Assembly (NCBI GenBank): GCA_033065855.1
Contig: JAVXUO010002759.1
Location: 30,376 to 94,375 of the forward strand
DNA length: 64,000 nucleotides
From: Escallonia rubra
Taxonomy: Eukaryota > Streptophyta > Magnoliopsida > Escalloniales > Escalloniaceae
Reading direction: 5' to 3'
Part shown: positions 1 to 12,130 of the stretch, piece by piece
Layout of the letters: each line of letters starts with the position of its first letter
Numbering within the stretch: position 1 is the first letter of the stretch
The notes under the pieces: model-generated
Databases searched by the model: none
The model's input: the letters and a program-made list of their open reading frames with translations, nothing else
Told to the model about the DNA's origin: nothing
Translations under genes and position numbers: made by a program

Positions 1-425
1 ATATGTCCTCTGTGCAGTGTTTCTATTTCGCATTCTTTGCTTTCATGCTTTTTACCTTTCATGGGCTTGGTTACGTTCTTTTTGTTAGACCACAATGTAT
101 GTCGTCAATTGCCTCATATTTAAACTCGTTAAGTCGGTCATTCTTCATTTTAGCTTTGAGTGGTGAAACATCTTCCATCGTGGTTTCGGTTCTGGAATTC
201 ACTGGCTACATCTAACAGGTATCGAACATTCTTCTGTCTTTACTATACTCTATGGTTACCTTAACTCCTGGGTATTGTAAACACAGGGTAACAATTTGAA
301 ATGTAGCATTGTTGTGTTCACCTTATTGAGGAAAAGTTAAATTAACTAGTTTATGAATTTGATCTATGAGGGCTTACTTCTTCATATTTTCTCTATGCAC
401 AGTTTCTCAAAGCTACAATTGTAAG

Positions 426-598
426 TGCGGATTTCATATGAGAAGTTATTAGAAATGCCAGATTTGAATCAACTTGAGTTGCTCAAAGCTTATGACGTGC
501 TGACTAGCAATGCGAGGAAGTTTGAGTCATTCATCTCCCTTCCATTTCACTTGAGGAAGCCATGGTTAATGATGCAAATAAGCAGTCATAAGACTTAA
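426..598 (+). CDS. possible last coding exon of an upstream gene (partial)
   Basis: A stretch of about 57 codons reads without a stop to a TAA at 596-598. It follows an AG at 424-425, before which the same frame is closed by a TAA at 422-424. The residues look like ordinary protein rather than low complexity: ISYEKLLEMPDLNQLELL, then LKAYDVLTSNARKFESF, ending in PWLMMQISSHKT. The rest of the gene would lie left of the window or in the first 400 bases, where I could not define another exon. I do not recognise the family. It could also be a chance open frame in a 3' untranslated region. Confidence 0.3.
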
Positions 599-1149
599 GA
601 TATGGAGCCAACAAGGAACTTATGAACTTTAAATTGTTTTCAAGCTTAGTTTTTTAGGAGCTATTTTCTTATTTACTAGTAAAGATCTAACTTGTTAATC
701 ACTTGCTACTTTTAAGTGCCACTTATTTTTGTTAAGTCTAAGCACATTCCTATATTTGAGAATATTTTCTTGTTGTCAAGTACTAGCAGAGAATTAAAGT
801 TTTAATATATAACTGTTAGATTGCAAATTCAAGTTTGCTTATGGATTAGTTGTATTTTTTTATTTTGTACTTAAGTCATCTTATGTGTATTTTTTTCTTT
901 TTCTTTTGTTCTCTGGGCTAGAGCGGGGTGGGGCGAGGAGTGTTGTTGGGTATGATTTAGTTATACAAATATGAAACTCCCGTTTTTCATACCTCTTTTT
1001 TTTTATTTTTACTTTAGCAATTCTAATTCTTAATCTAATTTTTTGTACTAATCAATCAATGGAATTATAAATTCTATTCAATTCCAAATCAATGGGAATT
1101 GGAATCGAATTACAATTCTCAATTTTAATTCCAATTCTGTTTGTCAATC

Positions 1150-2117
1150 AGACTCTTACAGTTTTAGTTTTCAGTTTTTTTTTAAAAAAAAGCAAAACTA
1201 AAATCAGTTTAGTTTTTATTTTTTACAAAAAACAATGGTGTTTGTGAAAGTCTATAAAGATACTACTGAGGATGTGAACTTCATGTTAGTGTAGATGTCA
1301 GACGAAAGTGATCTAAACTAACATCATATAACCCAATTGAGACATTGTAGAATAGGCGAACAAAATGAGAAGTAGCCAACCAACTTCTAGCCTAAAGGTT
1401 TTCTTATTGATGATATCGATATTGATGATAGTGACGATATTGATACATTTTTTCTTCTTAGCGCAAGATTGATCCCCAATCAGAGTCCTGTACTACAGTT
1501 CACCCTGGGGGCTATGTTTATCTTTACTAGTTTTTCGAGTTATTGTGTGATAACTTTTATTTTATTACTCAATTTTTATTTTAAGTTTTTTCTTTGGTGG
1601 TGGTAATCTTTTGAGTTTTCACTTTGGTGATGGTGGCAGCGGCGCGGGGGTCTCAAAACTAGAAATCAGTTTTTTCTCCAGTTTCGTAAACGGGAGAAAA
1701 AAAACGCGTTTGATACACATTTTTCGTTTTTTTTTCTTCAGTTTTCAAAACCAATTTTTAAAACAAAGTTGTTTTTGAAAACTCATATTTTGAAGTTTTG
1801 GGTTTTCAGTTTTAATTTTTGTTTTGATGCCGCCGCCACCCCTCGTCACCGCTACCACCGCCACAGCCGCCGCCACCACCAAAGGAAAACCTCAAAATAA
1901 AAATTGGATAATCAAACACAGAAAAGAAAATCTCAAAATAAAAACTGGATAATCAAACACCTATTTGTTTTTGTAAAAAAAAAACTGTAAGTGATTTCAA
2001 ACATATTCATCCAAAATATGAAGTTTTCAAAAATACTCTTGTTTTAAAAACTGAAAAAAAAAATTGTGTTTCAAACGCGTTTGTTTTTTTCTTTAAATAA
2101 TTTCAAACACTACCTAA
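1150..2117. repeat. foldback (MITE-like) repeat in the SEC11 upstream region
   Basis: The segments at about 1535-1640 and 1820-1935 are imperfect reverse complements, both containing an ATTTTTATTTT stretch, CTTTGGTGGTGG and GC-rich GGTGGCGGC runs. The right end, read on the minus strand, starts GGTAGTGTTTGAAATTATT, a typical MITE end. A degraded relative lies at about 20060-20275 with the same words (CTCAAAATAAAAA, AATCAAACACC). The left part seems interrupted at about 1252-1530. No clean target duplication was found, so the superfamily is not assigned. The rest of 599-1150 is AT-rich sequence in which I see no gene. Confidence 0.45.
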
Positions 2118-2249
2118 AATATTAAAACATCAAGACGAAGGTGCAAATGATCCAAATATAACCCTCGGCGTCTTTTACTGACTCACGTTTCCAGCGTTTC
2201 AGACCAACATCGTTAACAGAGTGTGAGAGGGAGAGGGACGGTGAAGAGA

Positions 2250-5200
2250 ATGGGATGGATCGGAGAGCAAGTGGACTCACTCAAATCTATGCAGATCCGA
2301 CAAGTCCTCACTCAAGCCGTTAGCCTTGGTTCGTTGCCTCCCCCTTCTCGTACCGTTTTTTGTGTTTCATACACTGGTCATATAGCTATAAATCCAATCC
2401 GAACGGACCTATGCCATTGCTACAAATTGTTGATCCATTTTTGTTGATAAAGATTCGGTTTCCTGTTTGAGACTAAATTAGGGCACATCTAGATTGGGGT
2501 ATGTGACGGTTGAACCCGCTGATATGTGTGCGCGCACATTCCGCGGATGTGTATTTTTGACTAGCTTTTGTTGCAGATTTAAATTAAATGTATGACTTTT
2601 TGTGAATTTTCATAAAAGCTGTCCAAGTAGGCATTGAATTTACTCCTCGTTCTTGCCCTAGTTCAACTTTTCAAACTGTAATTATTTGATCTGTAATCTC
2701 AATTTGAGTTCAATTTGATGATTATGCGTTCGAATATATTTTAGAAATCAGGGAAAACATCATGAAAGTGATAGAGTTCCACGGTTGATCCCTGAAGTTA
2801 TCTCCGATGAAGCGGTTCCTTGTGGAAATAGTGAAATCCGCTGTCTTGTGTTAGGGAATGACTTTAGGGACCAAAGGTGGGAACTTTGTCATTATTTTTA
2901 TTTACTTGATACTATCTTTTATCATTGGCAATTACAGAGCACTATCACCCTTACGTCAGTCTCCTTTGGAATTTGAACTTTGCAACATAAGTTAGCATAG
3001 AGCTCTTCATTAGCCCTGGAAGCTTATTTGTTAATCTTCTTTTGATCTCTCCTCCTGTCAGAAAGTTTATTTTGCTGGTGGATGATATATGTTGTGTCTA
3101 GAACATATTTTCTTCTTTACAGAGTGTTTGATCTTAGACATACTGAGATTATGAGTTTAACTAAGAGATTATGATTTTAACTAAGACAACGAAATCTAAA
3201 AGCCCATCTTTTAAAACAAAAATTCTTGACAAAGCTTATTTCAAGTTCCACTGTGCTCTCCATTCAAATTAAGTGCGTGCATTTAGTGAAAAGCAGCTTT
3301 CTAGGCCTTAATCAAACAAATAAGAAAATAGTGATAAATATGTAAACGAAGTTTGTTCTTTGTAATGAGATGGTTTTGGCAACTTTCTTAAGTAAAGATG
3401 ATCGATAATGCACTACTGGCATCCCAAGCTACTATGTTGACCACAGCACTAATATCACCATCCTCTCATGTCTGTCAAAACTTGAAAGTAGTCAGGATTC
3501 ACTTCTGCCAACATCATCTAAGCCCCTGCACTTTATTGGACACGGAAAATGCTATCTCAACCCTACAGTGTCGTTCATTTATGTCCATGGTGCCTCATCT
3601 TTTAACATTCTAAGGAGGCCACAATGATTACCTTCGCGGCACAGTTTGCTGCTTTATTTACGATCATAGGTACTATGATATCTGAATATAATATGATGCT
3701 TAACTTTTCCTTCTCATTAGGTGACAGGTTTGACTGCCCTTTTTGATGGATTGTTATTAGTAAATTTTCTTCTTCTAACGATTTCACGGGAAAAAGTAAA
3801 TTAAGTTGTATGAATCCTCAGTTATTCTATCAAAAGCATGGTTCAAATTTATTGAAGTTCTCTTGAGGCTGTTCTGTGGAGTCCACTTAGTTAGTTTTGG
3901 ATAGTATCACTAATTTTATGTCAATCATGTATCAGCTTTTTGTCATTTCTCGTGGATAATGAAATTATCTGAAGCTGTATATGTGTCTATCCACTTTTGA
4001 AAAATGCATGCTTAGATAATTCTCTGGTGAAGGCCCGTGGAATAGTATTGCAATTGTACTATATTGGTTTTGCAATGCTAAGTAGTCTTTCTTTACCAGG
4101 AGATGCACTTTTAGTGACCTTGTTGTGACCTGCTTACTTCTATCTTCGAACCTTAATCTTCATTCTGAATTGAACTATTTCTTCTTTGCACTATCTTTTC
4201 TCCAGGAATGATTGTCACGTCAGCGCTGATAATATGGAAAGGATTAATGTGCTTAACTGGTAGTGAATCACCTGTTGTTGTCGTGCTTTCTGGAAGTATG
4301 GAACCTGGCTTTAAAAGAGTGAGTGTTTTTAGTTGAATAATAAGTACTGATAGGTTCTTCTTTACAACTTGATATGGTGGTTGTAAGTATGGGGATTTAG
4401 CCTGTAAATGTGTGTTAAGTAGGAGATGTATTATGAGACTCGTTGGCTTTTTGTCGTAGCCGATGCATTCCTAACTGCTACTTTGAAGAATTTTTTCTGG
4501 CCCCTAAGATATACGATTTAAGTTGTATCAACTTACACTTATTACTTTGTAAGCCCTTGCACCGTTCAAAGTGCTTGGCTAACCATTTACATTATTGAAA
4601 CAATTAACAGATTAGGTTCCAATTCTTTGTGATAAACTGTGCTTACATCCTTTTATATAGTTTGGATTTGGATAAGCAAGACATAATTTATATCGACCGC
4701 AAAAATGATCCAATAATCCATGATGAAATTGAAAATCACGAAACCCCCAAACCATTGAGAAAATTAATAAAGAGATTTATTTATCAGGAAGCATGCCCCA
4801 GGGCCTAGATGTGGATAGACCTCGAAAAGAGTCGTAGCCTCAAGGTGAAACCCCTCCACATGCTCTAATTATCTTCCAATTATTTCCAATCAAACGGACC
4901 ATATCTGTGTGGCCTTGGCTAATGTGAAGGACACCTGGTTCATCCTTATTATCCCAAGAATCACAGCCAATGCTAGGAGGCTTACTGATTAACCGATAAA
5001 CTACCTAATTAAGATCAGCTAAATTCCCCTGCCTACTGTCAAAAGTCAAAGTGTAGAAACCATTCGTTTTGCGAGATTCTGTACTAAACATCTCCTCTTT
5101 TGCAGGGTGACATATTGTTCTTGCATATGAGCAAGGATCCTATTCGCACTGGAGAAATCGTCGTCTTTAATGTTGATGTAGGCTCCCTTTCTAACTTTTT

Positions 5201-6826
5201 GATAGCTAATACTTAACTTCTCTACTGGGCTGCTGTTTGTCAAAAAACATATTTAATGTACATAAATTTATCTTAGTAGCTCTTGGTTAAAATTTAACTT
5301 TTAAGATCCATTATTTTGGAACAACACCTGCTTTATATTGTTTGGATGGCATATCGGATACGGATTCTCAAATTTATTAGCAACATAAATCAGATGTTTT
5401 GATTTAGTAAGCGAGATGTCATTTTCTTTCTCCAGTATTTAGCAATTTGTATGAAAGGTGGATTGGAACAGATGTTTTTGCTTGATGATTGCTTGTGCTA
5501 ATGTCACTCACTGCACCGATTTGCTTTGTGTTAGGGCCGTGAAATTCCAATTGTCCATCGAGTTATTAAGGTACGCAGTTCTGGAAAACCTTTTTCTTTT
5601 TTTATCGTCGCCCTTGATGGAAAATGGGGTTTTCTTAATTTTTTTTGTATTTCCCAATTAATACCAATTGCATATCACCTTTCCACGTCACAACAATCTA
5701 CGATTTCAGGTTACATGAGACATGTTTTTGGCTTTTTTTTTTCTTCCCTTTTTACTCCGCGTGGTTCCTTTTTCAATTTTCCTCTTGTTGTTTTAATTCA
5801 GTTTGCAGCCCCTTGTGATGGTAGTGATGTTCTTTTGTAGGTTCATGAGCGTAAAGATACTGGAGAAGTTGATGTCCTCACCAAAGGTAACTAATTGTCC
5901 AATTTATGATATTTAAAGGTCAATTAGCAACCTATTAAGTTCTTATCTAAAGGGAAGGCTATCAATTAGGCAGATTTTTTCATGTTTAAAATTCCTGTAG
6001 ATAAGAATTTGATTTTTTTAATGATCATAAGCGAGAGGTCAAGCTCTATAATGTTTCAAATTTTGATTCTTCAGTTTTATTAGGTTCTGTAATTTCTCAA
6101 TTATATGACAACAATTAGCTAACTTTCTCTGTCACTTTGTTCAGGAGACAACAATTTTGGGGATGACAGACTTCTGTATGCTCACGGTCAGCTCTGGCTG
6201 CAGCGTCATCATATTATGGGGAGAGCTGTCGGGTAATTTACATTAGCACTAATTTTCAGACACATTTAAATTGGACAATATCTTATATCTTCTTATCTCA
6301 AGTCCTTTTTTTCTGAATCTAGACATGTTACGGAATCTTATATCTTTTCTTATGATTGTGATCTGAAATGCGTGGTGAGACTGCACCTATTCCTATCTGA
6401 ATTAAGACCTTCATTCAACTATCTTCTCCAGGTTTTTACCTTATGTTGGTTGGGTGACAATTATTATGACTGAAAAACCTATCATAAAGGTATGCTTTAT
6501 TTAACATATTCAGGTTTTGAATGATTATTGGAAGTTTGATTGTCCATTAGAAGTACATGCTGGGTCCGAATTGCTCTCAATCATAACGTTTTCTGAGTAA
6601 AGATGGCTTAGGGTGATGAGGTGCAGTGAAATTTAAGCCAGTTTGTTTTGCTTTCTTTGAAAACCTACTGCTCGGTGTGCATGCCCGCACGTGTGTGTCC
6701 CATTCCATGGGCGAGAAATTGCTTACACTCGGGGCCTTTATCATCAATTACTAATCTGAGTCTCTATTGCTGCAGTATATTCTGATAGGAGCACTTGGAC
6801 TGCTCGTGATAACTTCAAAGGAGTAG
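2250..6826 (+). CDS. SEC11: signal peptidase complex catalytic subunit SEC11
   Basis: This is the ER-membrane serine protease that removes signal peptides from secretory proteins. Coding exons: 2250-2328, 4206-4318, 5106-5177, 5535-5570, 5841-5886, 6145-6232, 6432-6489 and 6776-6826. All introns are GT/AG, and the 543 nt encode 180 residues plus a TAG stop, the usual length of plant SEC11. The ATG at 2250 is the first in its frame and gives the family N-terminus [10 protein letters not shown]. Residues 27-44 form the single N-terminal membrane anchor. The box SGSMEP (55-60) contains the nucleophile Ser57. PIVHRVIK contains His96, and GDNNFGDDR (116-124) supplies the third catalytic Asp. [12 protein letters not shown] (146-157) is a conserved family block, and the C-terminus is hydrophobic. 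Everything seen is consistent with an active enzyme. The first intron is long (1.9 kb). Regulation is not evident from the sequence. Confidence 0.96.
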
Positions 6827-6921
6827 GAAATCATGTTATTTATAGCACCTCCACAGGAATTCCTTTGTTATAGGGATTTATCTGAGCCTGTTATCTTGCG
6901 AATCAGATTGAAATGAAATTA

Positions 6922-6926
<5 letters not shown>

Positions 6927-6957
<31 letters not shown>

Positions 6958-7032
6958 CTCTCGCTCTCTCGCTCTCTCGCTCTCGCTCTCGCTCTCGCTC
7001 TCTCACTCTCGCTGTGTGTGTGTGTGTGTGTG
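6927..7032. repeat. compound (TC)n-(GCTCTC)n-(TG)n microsatellite
   Basis: About 105 bp of uninterrupted CT dinucleotides pass into GCTCTC units and then into TG dinucleotides. It starts about 100 bp after the SEC11 stop, so it probably lies in the 3' untranslated region or just beyond it. On the minus strand it yields a spurious Arg/Glu/Ser reading frame. Confidence 0.9.
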
Positions 7033-7099
7033 TTGACACTTATTTCCAGGCAGGATCTATCCCCTCCTGCAACAATGACACCGAAGTAGCTTCTCATTC

Positions 7100-9181
7100 G
7101 TTCTGTTAGTGCCCACTAATTCGTCCAGTTATTAGTTAGGAAAGCACAAGTTAGAATATTAACCTTCTGTGCAGCCCGGCCTTCAAAGAACGGCTAATTG
7201 CTTGGACCGTAAGGCTTCTACCCCCACATGCAAATTTACCACTTTCTTTACCACTCTTTAGTCTGCATGGTTGGAAAGAAATGAGTGCATCTCATTCCGG
7301 CAAGCTGTGAGACAAAAGGTCATCTCACAAGCAGGGTCAAACCCTCATACCACATTTAGCAGATGTTCGAGATCGATCCAGGATGGTCAAATATGATTTT
7401 ATCTAATACGAGTAAATGTTACTAGGTGTTTGGCAAACATATAAAACTGATTAAATGAGCCTCTTATAGCTAAAGAAATGATTAAATTATAATGCAAAAA
7501 AAAAAAAAAAGGCTATGGATATTACACTTTCAATAATAAGGCAGGCTTGACATAATAGAATACCAATTTATCAGTTCAAACTATAAAGAGCTTTAGCACA
7601 TTTTATGCAAATAATAAAAAATTTCTGATCATTTTGTGAAATTAAAACTATATTTAGTACTTTGAATCTATGTACCATTCACCACAATTTAAAGCTAGTT
7701 TTGTTAACAATAATTTGAAGTTAATTTTGTAAAAGCTTTTGTAATTTAATTACTTTTAAATATCAAGATGCTCATAGCACAAAATCTCAAAACTCGTCCA
7801 TTTTTTCGAAAGATGGAGTCGATCTTCGGATACCCTCCCATAAGATGCTGTTTGTTGCTTCACTTTGAAGTCGTTATCTTCCTCAATTTTAGCTAAGTAT
7901 ATATAAAGGTAAACTCCAACGTGGAGTTGGAATACGAATATCTTCACAAGATATCTTTGGTGCCATGGCTGCTGTTAAAGCATGTACACTGATTCTCCAT
8001 TCTTTTTTTTTTCCTTTTTGGGTAATAGATTAATGACGTTGATAATTAAAAGTTACAAAAGTGAACAGCTATATTCTTTTGAATATAGCATTGATTTGTA
8101 AAAAGTGAACAACTATATTCTTTTGAATGAAATACAAAGGACTTTGACCAAAAAAAAAAAAAAAATTACAAAAATTTTCAAGTTACCTTAGGATATCACA
8201 AATAGCTAGTACGACATACCCGTAACTCTATACAACAGATTAACATGACCGCGCAGGTCAAAACATAAAAAGCTACCTAATAGGTCTTAGATAAGTTCCG
8301 ATCAGCATAACATATCCTACAATTTAACTTAACGTATAATAATTTACCAAAAACTTAGAGGTTTACCGGTAACCGCATCCAAATAATTAACAAGTAACAT
8401 AAGGTTAGCTTTGGTGGATCCAAATAAATCAAACCAGCTACCCCTTTTTTTGTTTTTTTATCCCCGCAGTTTGAAATAAATATTGTACTTGAATAGACTT
8501 GCTTAATTCTTCGTTCCTCTTAGCTCATACCGACGATCTTTCACATCCATCGGATATGACATCAAATCCTTACAACACCAACTTTCATCTCAACATGTGC
8601 GCTTGGTTGATGCGACAACTGGACTGGAACAAGGATCCTCCGTGACAACAAAATGCCAATTACGCAACCACTAAATTCAGGCAATCCACAAGTCAAGGAG
8701 ACTAGCACCACTGGAAGTGTCCCACACCCAGCTCAACAATCAGGCACCATCACCACCAAACACATCATCCCCGCCACTACATCTCAGCCCCAACCAAACC
8801 ATCTAGCCTAAATTCACACCCCACCAAAACAAACAACAATTTAACAAAAGGAGCAACTCCACTATAAGGGGGAGGGGTAAACCACGTAGCACTGAGTAAA
8901 GGAAGGGGATGGGTAGAGTGGACAAGCCCTACCAACAGCTAGGGGAGGGAACACTCGGAAGAAGCTCAAATACAATAAACCTTAACCGATCTAGCGAGTT
9001 AGAGGAATGGAAATTAAGGGGCGGCGGGGGTGGGGCTTAGTGAAAGGAAGAAAAAATAGCACCACCACACATAATACAATTTCAAAATGCGAGCCGAAAA
9101 GAAGAAACTCAACCTATACCAAAGCCTGATGCCTAACACCACCTTCCATTACCACATCACCCAATACAAGGACCTTCTTTC
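7100..9181. other. intergenic region without a recognisable gene
   Basis: AT-rich sequence with A-tracts at about 7497-7512 and 8149-8165. A near-perfect direct repeat of about 27 bp (AAAGTGAACARCTATATTC plus TTTTGAAT) occurs at about 8062-8090 and 8104-8130. From 8650 to 9180 the sequence becomes C/A-rich without an open frame of useful length. Nothing on either strand resembles a coding gene or RNA gene. Confidence 0.5.
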
Positions 9182-9186
9182 CATAA

Positions 9187-9645
9187 TGATAATAAATTGG
9201 GTCAGTTGACTCATTATCCGCCCACTAACAGATAATGTGTATTTGTTAGTCTGGATAATTACAGTTAATTAGAGGATATTTATCTCCTAAGTGTTTGAGA
9301 TAAATACAATATTTATCTTTTAAGAGTTTGAGGTAAAATCAGTCTCTAATTGTATCTCTATATAAAGGCTAGAGATAATCCCAATAAATCACAACTCATA
9401 GCAATAAGTCACAGACAATAAGTCCCTCTCTCTGTTGCACTCTCTCTAGAGCATCACCGATCTTTAGGATTTGGTTCGTGGACGTAGAACTCGACTCTAG
9501 TAGCCGTTTTCGTACCTACGATAAAGATCAAGAGTGTTGGAGGCTCATAACAACAAGGATCCTACGTCGAAATTTTCGGAGACTTCGTACGGTATGTTTC
9601 TGAACCCATTATGGTATGTGGTAAGCGCATTTAATCGTTTCAACA
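9187..9645 (+). repeat. 5' LTR of element A
   Basis: 459 bp, begins TGATAATAAATTGGG and ends TCGTTTCAACA. A TATA box (TATATAA, 9359-9365) sits mid-LTR and would mark the U3/R transition. The start TGATA is mutated relative to TGTTA in the 3' copy. Confidence 0.95.
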
Positions 9646-9660
9646 TTGGTATCAGAGCAT
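9646..9660 (+). other. primer-binding site of element A
   Basis: TTGGTATCAGAGCAT directly follows the LTR. It is complementary to the 3' end of initiator methionine tRNA, the usual primer of plant Copia elements. Confidence 0.85.
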
Positions 9661-10104
9661 GATTACTTGTTGATTCGCCTTTAACATGCTAGTCTAAATT
9701 TGTGCATGTTGCGTTTTTTTTTTTTTTGAATACATGAACGAGACTCATTACAAAAATTCGAAATTTATTGAGCATGTTTTTCTGAAAAATAATTATATTC
9801 TTTTGTTCTCCTATAGTTGAGGATGAACTCCATAAAATTTCGTGATTATTGGATGCATGGTTTGTGAGAAATCATGATTTTATTTTTCAAGAAAACTGTG
9901 GTTTTTTCGAGTTTAGGGACTCAAATTCGGAGCATGATATTCTGTTTTTATCATAATTGATTGAAATATAATTAATCTATGTCGCATAATCTTTCCAACG
10001 ATATATCATACGTATTATTTGGCTTAAAAACGAGAGAGATATGGCATCTCGAAGTTGGCATCGCGACATGGCGGCGGCTGGAAAAATTAGGGTTTTCCTA
10101 CGAA

Positions 10105-10400
10105 GAAGATGAACAGTTATACGCGCGCCACGCGAGCTCCCACGCTCCAAATAAGCCACGGACGCGCGCCATGTGCGAAGCCAGCCGCACGTGAGCCAAG
10201 CCAGCTAACCATGCGCCGACACTCATGACTCACGCCCCCCACGCGCCACGCTCCAGGCTTCTTCCACGCGCCCCCACGCGCGCGCGTGTAGGCCACGCGC
10301 CTGCCAAAAAACCCAGAAGCTTCGTCACGCGCACGGCGGCGCGTGCGACATGTTTTCTGGCCGGTGTTTGTCACCACCGGCGAGTGCAGCTCCGCCATGG
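10105..10400 (+). other. CpG-rich island in the leader of element A
   Basis: This stretch between the primer-binding site and gag is strongly GC-rich and full of CGCG and ACGCGC words, while the flanks are AT-rich. It has open frames on both strands, which look like a by-product of its composition. Element B has a matching island at the same position (about 35345-35640), so it belongs to this element family and is not a host gene fragment. Confidence 0.7.
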
Positions 10401-11293
10401 CTTCTAAAGTTTTTCTATGGTGTTAAAGTTACCTTTATACCCTCTGTGTGTATTATGTTTAATTTTTAAAAGACTTTTTCTATAAAAAAGTTGTTTTAAA
10501 AAATTGTTTTATACACACCATTTTTTTTTTAATTTCAGAGGGTATATTAGGGTTAAATTTATTGTTTTTCATCTTTTCAAGAACTTATCTCTTGTTTTTA
10601 GGCTATTTGTGAGTATTTTTGTCGTACTTTTGTGGTCCTAAAAATACAAATAATGCGTAAATATTATTTTTTGCACTTCGTGGGTAGAGACAAATATTTT
10701 GGAGAGTTGTATGCCATAGATAAATTTTGTACTATTTGTTACATGCAATTGCTTTGATCTGCGTTATGGTTTAAATATGTTTTTGTTAAAGTATAGTTGT
10801 TGGGTTTTCGTAAGCCCACACTTTTAAACCATTTATTTTTCAAGGCCTTGTCGCCTGTTTTTCTTGGAGGGAGAATGTGGTATATTCATCCATTTAATTG
10901 CCTTTAACTTATTATTTGAGCATGCTAGTTTTATGTTAAATGGATGGATATTATATTGGCATTCTAAAATAAAATTATGTGTTTAATTTTGTTTTAAGAA
11001 TGCCAATAGGACTCAATGGAGTCCTTGCACACTTTGTTGTATGATGCAATTTTTATATTATTCTAAATTATCATGTGGATGATTTATTATATTGTGACTT
11101 ATATGATGATGAAATTTATTGCGAAAAATTACTTGAAAAATATTTTTCCCAACTCACATACATGGGAGATGATTACGAGCTTAGCTAATTTTCAATTTCA
11201 TGATGTGAGGAAGGATTATGTTTTTCATTTGAATTTTTTGAAATAAATAGAATGATGTATAATTAATGTCTTTTCCTTGCGCAATCTAATGTA

Positions 11294-12130
11294 ATGAATA
11301 TAATGGCCACTAAGAATGTCATAGCTGATCTCGTTAAGGGTGAGAAACTTAACGGAGATAATTATGACGTTTGGCACAAAAAGATGAAATTCATGCTGAA
11401 CGAACAAGAGCTCGAGGAGCACTTGACCAAGGAGGTGGTCGCGCCAACTGAGGCGCAACCCCTAAGAGACCACACTGCCTACTAGAAGTGGAATCAGAAA
11501 GATCATAGTGCGCGCTACACCTTGTTGAGCAACTTGCAAAACGATCTAATTGGACAGTATGATGAACTTCTAACTTGCAAAGCTTTATGGGATCAGCTCA
11601 AGTTCTTTTTTGGTGGAACCTCAACTACGCGGCTTCGTAGCCTTGTGATCAAGTTTGAGGAGTACACAAAAGACCGTAAGCATACCATGAGTGAGCATCT
11701 AAGGGTGATGTCCAATATGATTGGTAAGTTGAGGGATGCTGGACATGTGCGCTCACAGATGAGCAGCAAGTCAGAGCTGTCATAAGGTCCCTTCCTGCCT
11801 TATGGGCCAATATGAAATATATATTGACCCATAGTGAAAACATCAAGAATTTTTTTGATGTTTCACAGCATGTCATCCTTGAGGCTGAGACTCGAGACGC
11901 TGACAAGGCCCTCACTTATGTTGCCCAAGAGGGATCGCGCAATGCAAATGGCAAGCGCGGAAGACAAAGTAAGAAAGGCAAGAAAAACGAGTCTAGCACT
12001 TATGCGCCAAAGGAAGGGAATATGAAGAAACGCAAGAGAGGAAAACATGGTGGGAAAAAGAATCTGTCTAAAGTTAAATGCTTCAACTGTCAACAGAAAG
12101 GACACTTCGCTCGTGATTGCACTGAGCCGA
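11294..12130 (+). pseudogene. gag of element A (broken)
   Basis: Codes for the Copia capsid/nucleocapsid polyprotein that forms virus-like particles. It starts with ATGAATATAATGGCC at 11294. The N-terminal part has the family signature GEKLNGDNYDVWHKKMKF. A TAG at 11483-11485 interrupts it, after which the same frame continues to 11785. A frameshift near 11785-11812 moves it into the next frame. The C-terminal part has a basic stretch and a complete CCHC zinc knuckle, CFNCQQKGHFARDC (about 12080-12121). With a stop and a frameshift it cannot be made as one protein. Confidence 0.85.

Noticed and set aside
6903..7097. Minus-strand Arg/Glu/Ser-rich frame
   Set aside because: It is the translation of the CT/TG microsatellite, with no flanking coding features.
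10117..10407. Overlapping frames on both strands in the GC-rich island
   Set aside because: Stop codons are rare there because of high GC content. The island belongs to the leader of element A, and B shows it without conserved frames.
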